Positions 5,767 through 8,197 of a stretch of DNA of 8,197 nt are shown here, one piece after another; positions within the stretch are counted from its first letter, which is position 1; each line of letters starts with the position of its first letter. The translations under genes were made by a program, and so were the position numbers. The notes below the pieces were generated by a model. The model saw only the letters and a program-made list of their open reading frames with translations, ran no database searches and was not told the DNA's origin. This stretch comes from Chitinophaga pinensis (GTDB lineage Bacteria; Bacteroidota; Bacteroidia; Flavobacteriales_D; Crocinitomicaceae), in NCBI GenBank assembly GCA_945870115.1, contig CAMBRH010000151.1, positions 1-8,197 of the forward strand, read 5' to 3'.

Positions 5767-7569
5767 ATGGAAATAAGAAACATTGCAATTATTGCTCACG
5801 TCGATCACGGAAAAACAACATTAGTTGATAAAATGATTGAAGCTGGAAACGTAGCAAATGAAAGAGATCGTTTGACTGGCGATTTAATAATGGATAACAA
5901 CGATTTAGAGCGTGAAAGAGGAATCACAATCGTATCTAAAAAAGTTTCTGTTCTTTACAAAGGAACAAAAATCAACATTATTGATACTCCTGGTCACGCC
6001 GATTTTGGTGGTGAAGTTGAACGTGTTTTAAACATGGCTGATGGTGTTTGCTTGTTAGTAGATGCTTTCGAAGGACCAATGCCACAAACGCGTTTCGTAT
6101 TAGGAAAAGCTTTGGCTTTAGGATTAAAACCTTTAGTTGTAATTAACAAAGTTGATAAAGACAACTGTACTCCTGAAGAAGTTCATGAGAAAGTTTTCGA
6201 CTTAATGTTTGAATTAGATGCAAATGAGCAACAATTAGATTTTGCAACTGTTTATGGTTCGGCTAAAAACGGTTGGATGTCATTAGATTGGAAAAAACCA
6301 GCTACTGATATTTCTGCTTTATTAGATACCATTTTGGAATATTTCCCACCAATTACAATTCCTGAAGGAAATACACAATTATTGATTACTTCTTTAGATT
6401 ATTCTTCTTACGTTGGACGTATCGCAATCGGTCGTTTGACAAGAGGTGAATTGAAAGAAAATCAACAAATAATTTTGTCTAAATCTGATGGTTCTCAAGA
6501 GAAACACAGAATTAAAGAAGTTTTTGTTTTTGAAGGAATTGAAAAAAGAAAAGTAGAATCAGTTCAAGCTGGAGATATTTGTGCTTTCACAGGTGTTGAT
6601 GGTTTTGAAATTGGAGATTCTGTTTGTGATTTTGAAAATCCAGAGCCAATGGCTACAATCAAAATGGACGAACCAACGATGAGCATGATGTTCTCAATTA
6701 ATGATTCACCATTTTTTGGAAAAGAAGGAAAATTTGTTACTTCAAGACATATTTCAGATCGTTTAAACAAAGAATTAGAAAAAAATCTTGCTTTACGCGT
6801 TAATGATACAGACAAAGCTGACAAATGGTTAGTTTTTGGACGTGGAGTATTGCATTTATCAGTTTTAATTGAAACAATGCGTCGTGAAGGCTATGAATTA
6901 CAAGTTGGTCAACCACAAGTTATCATCAAAGAAATTGACGGTCAAAAATGTGAGCCAATTGAAGAATTAACAATCGATTTACCAGAAATTTATAGTGGAG
7001 TTGCTGTGGAAGCAGTTACAAAACGTAAAGGTGAAATGAAAAATATGGTTCCAAAAGGAGATCGTATGATTATAACTTTTGAAATTCCTTCTCGTGGAAT
7101 TATTGGTTTGAGAAATTATTTATTGACTCAAACTGCTGGTGAAGCGATTATGAATCATATTTTCTTGAATTACCAACCATTCAAAGGCGAAATTTCTGGA
7201 AGACAAAATGGTTCAATGATTTCATTGGAACAAGGAACTTCAATTCCTTTCTCATTGAATAATTTGCAAGATAGAGGTAAATTTTTCGTACAACCAAATG
7301 AAAACATCTATGAAGGTCAAGTAATTGGAGAAAATTCAAGAGCTGGAGATTTATGTGTAAACGTTACTAAGACTAAAAAAATGTCTAACATGCGTTCTTC
7401 TGGTGCTGATGAAAAAGTTCGTTTAGCTCCACCAAAAATCTTTTCTTTGGAAGAATGTTTAGAATACATCCAAGGAGACGAATATGTTGAAGTTACACCT
7501 GCAAGTTTAAGAATTAGAAAAATTCTTTTAAAAGAAGGAGAAAGAAAAAGATCTGGAGCGAAAGTTTAA
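5767..7569 (+). CDS. typA: Ribosome-associated GTPase TypA/BipA
   Basis: 600 residues, the normal length for this translational GTPase family. GTP-binding motifs are complete: G1 AHVDHGKT (10-17), G2 with RERGITI (49-55), G3 DTPGHADF (73-80), G4 NKVDK (127-131) and G5 GSAKNGW (164-170). The rest is colinear with EF-G-like domains: a beta-barrel domain II (from about 205), EF-G domain III- and V-like parts with the PSRGIIGLRNYLLT segment, and the BipA-specific C-terminal domain ending in a Lys/Arg-rich tail. TypA binds the 70S ribosome at the elongation-factor site and is linked to 50S assembly and to growth at low temperature and under stress. ATG 5767 is preceded by an A-rich stretch, as usual in Flavobacteria. 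No TAnnTTTG element was found in the gap upstream, so co-transcription with the helicase through the hairpin is likely, unless a promoter lies inside the helicase gene. Confidence 0.97.
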   Translation: MEIRNIAIIAHVDHGKTTLVDKMIEAGNVANERDRLTGDLIMDNNDLERERGITIVSKKVSVLYKGTKINIIDTPGHADFGGEVERVLNMADGVCLLVDAFEGPMPQTRFVLGKALALGLKPLVVINKVDKDNCTPEEVHEKVFDLMFELDANEQQLDFATVYGSAKNGWMSLDWKKPATDISALLDTILEYFPPITIPEGNTQLLITSLDYSSYVGRIAIGRLTRGELKENQQIILSKSDGSQEKHRIKEVFVFEGIEKRKVESVQAGDICAFTGVDGFEIGDSVCDFENPEPMATIKMDEPTMSMMFSINDSPFFGKEGKFVTSRHISDRLNKELEKNLALRVNDTDKADKWLVFGRGVLHLSVLIETMRREGYELQVGQPQVIIKEIDGQKCEPIEELTIDLPEIYSGVAVEAVTKRKGEMKNMVPKGDRMIITFEIPSRGIIGLRNYLLTQTAGEAIMNHIFLNYQPFKGEISGRQNGSMISLEQGTSIPFSLNNLQDRGKFFVQPNENIYEGQVIGENSRAGDLCVNVTKTKKMSNMRSSGADEKVRLAPPKIFSLEECLEYIQGDEYVEVTPASLRIRKILLKEGERKRSGAKV

Positions 7570-7594
7570 GATTAATTTTTTAAAAATAGATTGT

Positions 7595-7638
7595 AAAAGT
7601 CGTTTTTCATTAGTTTGAAGAACGACTTTTTTTGTTTT
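7595..7638 (+). terminator. Rho-independent terminator after typA
   Basis: AAAAGTCGTT (7595-7604) pairs perfectly with AACGACTTTT (7621-7630). The stem continues inward by a T-G wobble and TTC/GAA (7606-7608 with 7617-7619), making about 14 bp around an 8-nt loop. A run of seven T (7627-7633) follows, then GTTTT. It starts 25 nt after the typA stop. Confidence 0.92.
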
Positions 7639-7662
7639 ATAAATATTTTTGAATTAACTTTG
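7632..7662 (+). promoter_or_regulatory. Bacteroidota-type promoter of the toxin-antitoxin pair
   Basis: TAACTTTG (7655-7662) matches the TAnnTTTG consensus. TTG at 7632-7634 lies 20 nt upstream, as expected for the -33 element, and falls in the T-tract of the typA terminator. The start of transcription should be about 10 nt before ATG 7680, so the leader is very short. No clear inverted-repeat operator for autoregulation was seen. Confidence 0.72.
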
Positions 7663-7679
7663 TTTAAAAGAGTAAAAAA

Positions 7680-8021
7680 ATGAAAGCAATAGATATAAAA
7701 AAAGATATTCATTTGTTAATTGATACAATTGATAATGAAAATTTGCTTAAAAAATTCCATAATTTATTGCTTCAAAGTTTTTCAAGCAAGAAACAAAGCC
7801 TTTGGAACAAACTTTCATCAAGTGAACAAGAAGAATTATTACTATCTTTCGAAGAAAGTTTTGTTGAAGCGAATTTAATTTCTAATGATGAGGTCGGAAA
7901 CTGGGATTCAAAACTGTCACAGCAAGAATTAGACTCCATTGCAAGAGGACTTCAAGATTTAAAAGAAGATAAGGTTATTTCTCATGAAGAAGTTATGAAA
8001 AAATATGAAAAGTACCTTTAA
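7680..8021 (+). CDS. Antitoxin-like protein of a RelE/ParE-type toxin-antitoxin pair
   Basis: 113 residues, helical and acidic, from ATG 7680 just after a good promoter. The N-terminal part (about 3-33, IDIKKDIHLLIDTIDNENLL) and the C-terminal part (79-113, LSQQELDSIARGLQDLKEDK then VISHEEVMKKYEKYL) look like the small Bacteroidota antitoxins encoded just upstream of RelE/ParE toxins. It would bind and neutralise the toxin encoded next; the two genes overlap by 17 nt, typical of coupled translation. An oddity is a degenerate internal repeat: WNKLSSSEQEELL..ISNDEV (42-72) and WDSKLSQQELD..ISHEEV (75-105) share the same pattern, so the toxin-binding part may be doubled. I see no AbrB, ribbon-helix-helix or HTH domain, so self-repression is unproven. 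The assignment rests on context and general resemblance. Confidence 0.75.
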   Translation: MKAIDIKKDIHLLIDTIDNENLLKKFHNLLLQSFSSKKQSLWNKLSSSEQEELLLSFEESFVEANLISNDEVGNWDSKLSQQELDSIARGLQDLKEDKVISHEEVMKKYEKYL

Positions 8022-8197
8022 AATTATTTGGTCAGAGGAATCTTTAGATAATTTGGATTCAATTGTTGATTATTTAGACAAAAATTGGACAAATAAAGAA
8101 ATTTTTTCATTCTTTTACGGTGTAAATAGATTGATTAGAATCATAAAAGATAAACCTTTAACTTTCCCTTATCCAAATAATTTAAAAATTAGAAGAG
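8005..8197 (+). CDS. RelE/ParE-family toxin (3' truncated by window end)
   Basis: The first 64 residues are visible, from ATG 8005 inside the end of the antitoxin gene (17-nt overlap); an ATG at 7995 is in another frame. FKIIWSEESLDNLDSIVDYL (5-24) is the usual strand and first helix of RelE/ParE-superfamily toxins, where a conserved W-S/T-x2-A/S-x2-L-L/D pattern starts the fold. RLIRIIKDKPLTFPY (42-56) matches the second helix and the N-P-x-x-F-P-type turn that follows, and KIRR (61-64) begins the core strand with basic residues. Full members have about 95-105 residues, so about a third is missing. Family members either cut mRNA on the ribosome (RelE) or poison gyrase (ParE). The catalytic C-terminal part lies outside the window, so the target cannot be chosen. 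Confidence 0.82.
   Translation, partial: MKSTFKIIWSEESLDNLDSIVDYLDKNWTNKEIFSFFYGVNRLIRIIKDKPLTFPYPNNLKIRR

Noticed and set aside
1..8197. CRISPR arrays, tRNA/rRNA genes, insertion sequences or phage attachment sites
   Set aside because: None was seen: no regularly spaced 25-40-bp repeats, no tRNA-like cloverleaf sequence, no transposase-like protein and no terminal inverted repeats.

Overview
The window looks like chromosomal DNA from a Flavobacterium-like member of the Bacteroidota. It is AT-rich, start codons are preceded by A-rich leaders rather than clear Shine-Dalgarno sequences, and two good promoters have the Bacteroidota form (TTG, about 20 nt, then TAnnTTTG). The species cannot be told from the sequence alone. 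All supported genes lie on the + strand.

Region 1 (1-1586) is the end of a surface-polysaccharide locus. It holds the C-terminal part of a family 1 glycosyltransferase and, 20 nt later, a complete membrane-anchored family 2 glycosyltransferase. Region 2 (1587-3190) is visibly more AT-rich. It holds a small basic protein of unknown function (59 aa) and a 406-aa protein that I read as a distant aminoglycoside-phosphotransferase-like (APH) protein whose catalytic residues appear to be lost, so a candidate pseudokinase. A strong intrinsic terminator at 3285-3330 closes this unit.

Region 3 (3191-3690) is a 500-nt gap. It holds the terminator, an exact 13-bp direct repeat, a near-consensus promoter and a hairpin at the predicted 5' end of the next transcript. 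Region 4 (3691-7569) is a housekeeping pair: a DEAD-box RNA helicase with a DbpA-type RNA-binding domain and a Gly/Arg/Ser-rich tail, then the ribosome-associated GTPase TypA/BipA. Between them is a long imperfect hairpin built from 8-nt units. Both proteins belong to families linked to large-subunit ribosome assembly, notably at low temperature, so this may be one functional unit. A textbook terminator follows typA.

Region 5 (7595-8197) starts with a promoter whose upstream element lies in the typA terminator U-tract. It drives a toxin-antitoxin pair: a 113-aa acidic antitoxin-like protein with an internal repeat, overlapping by 17 nt the start of a RelE/ParE-type toxin that runs off the window.

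The best candidates for something little described are the degenerate APH-like protein with its small upstream neighbour, the octamer hairpin before typA, and the repeated C-terminal segment of the antitoxin.
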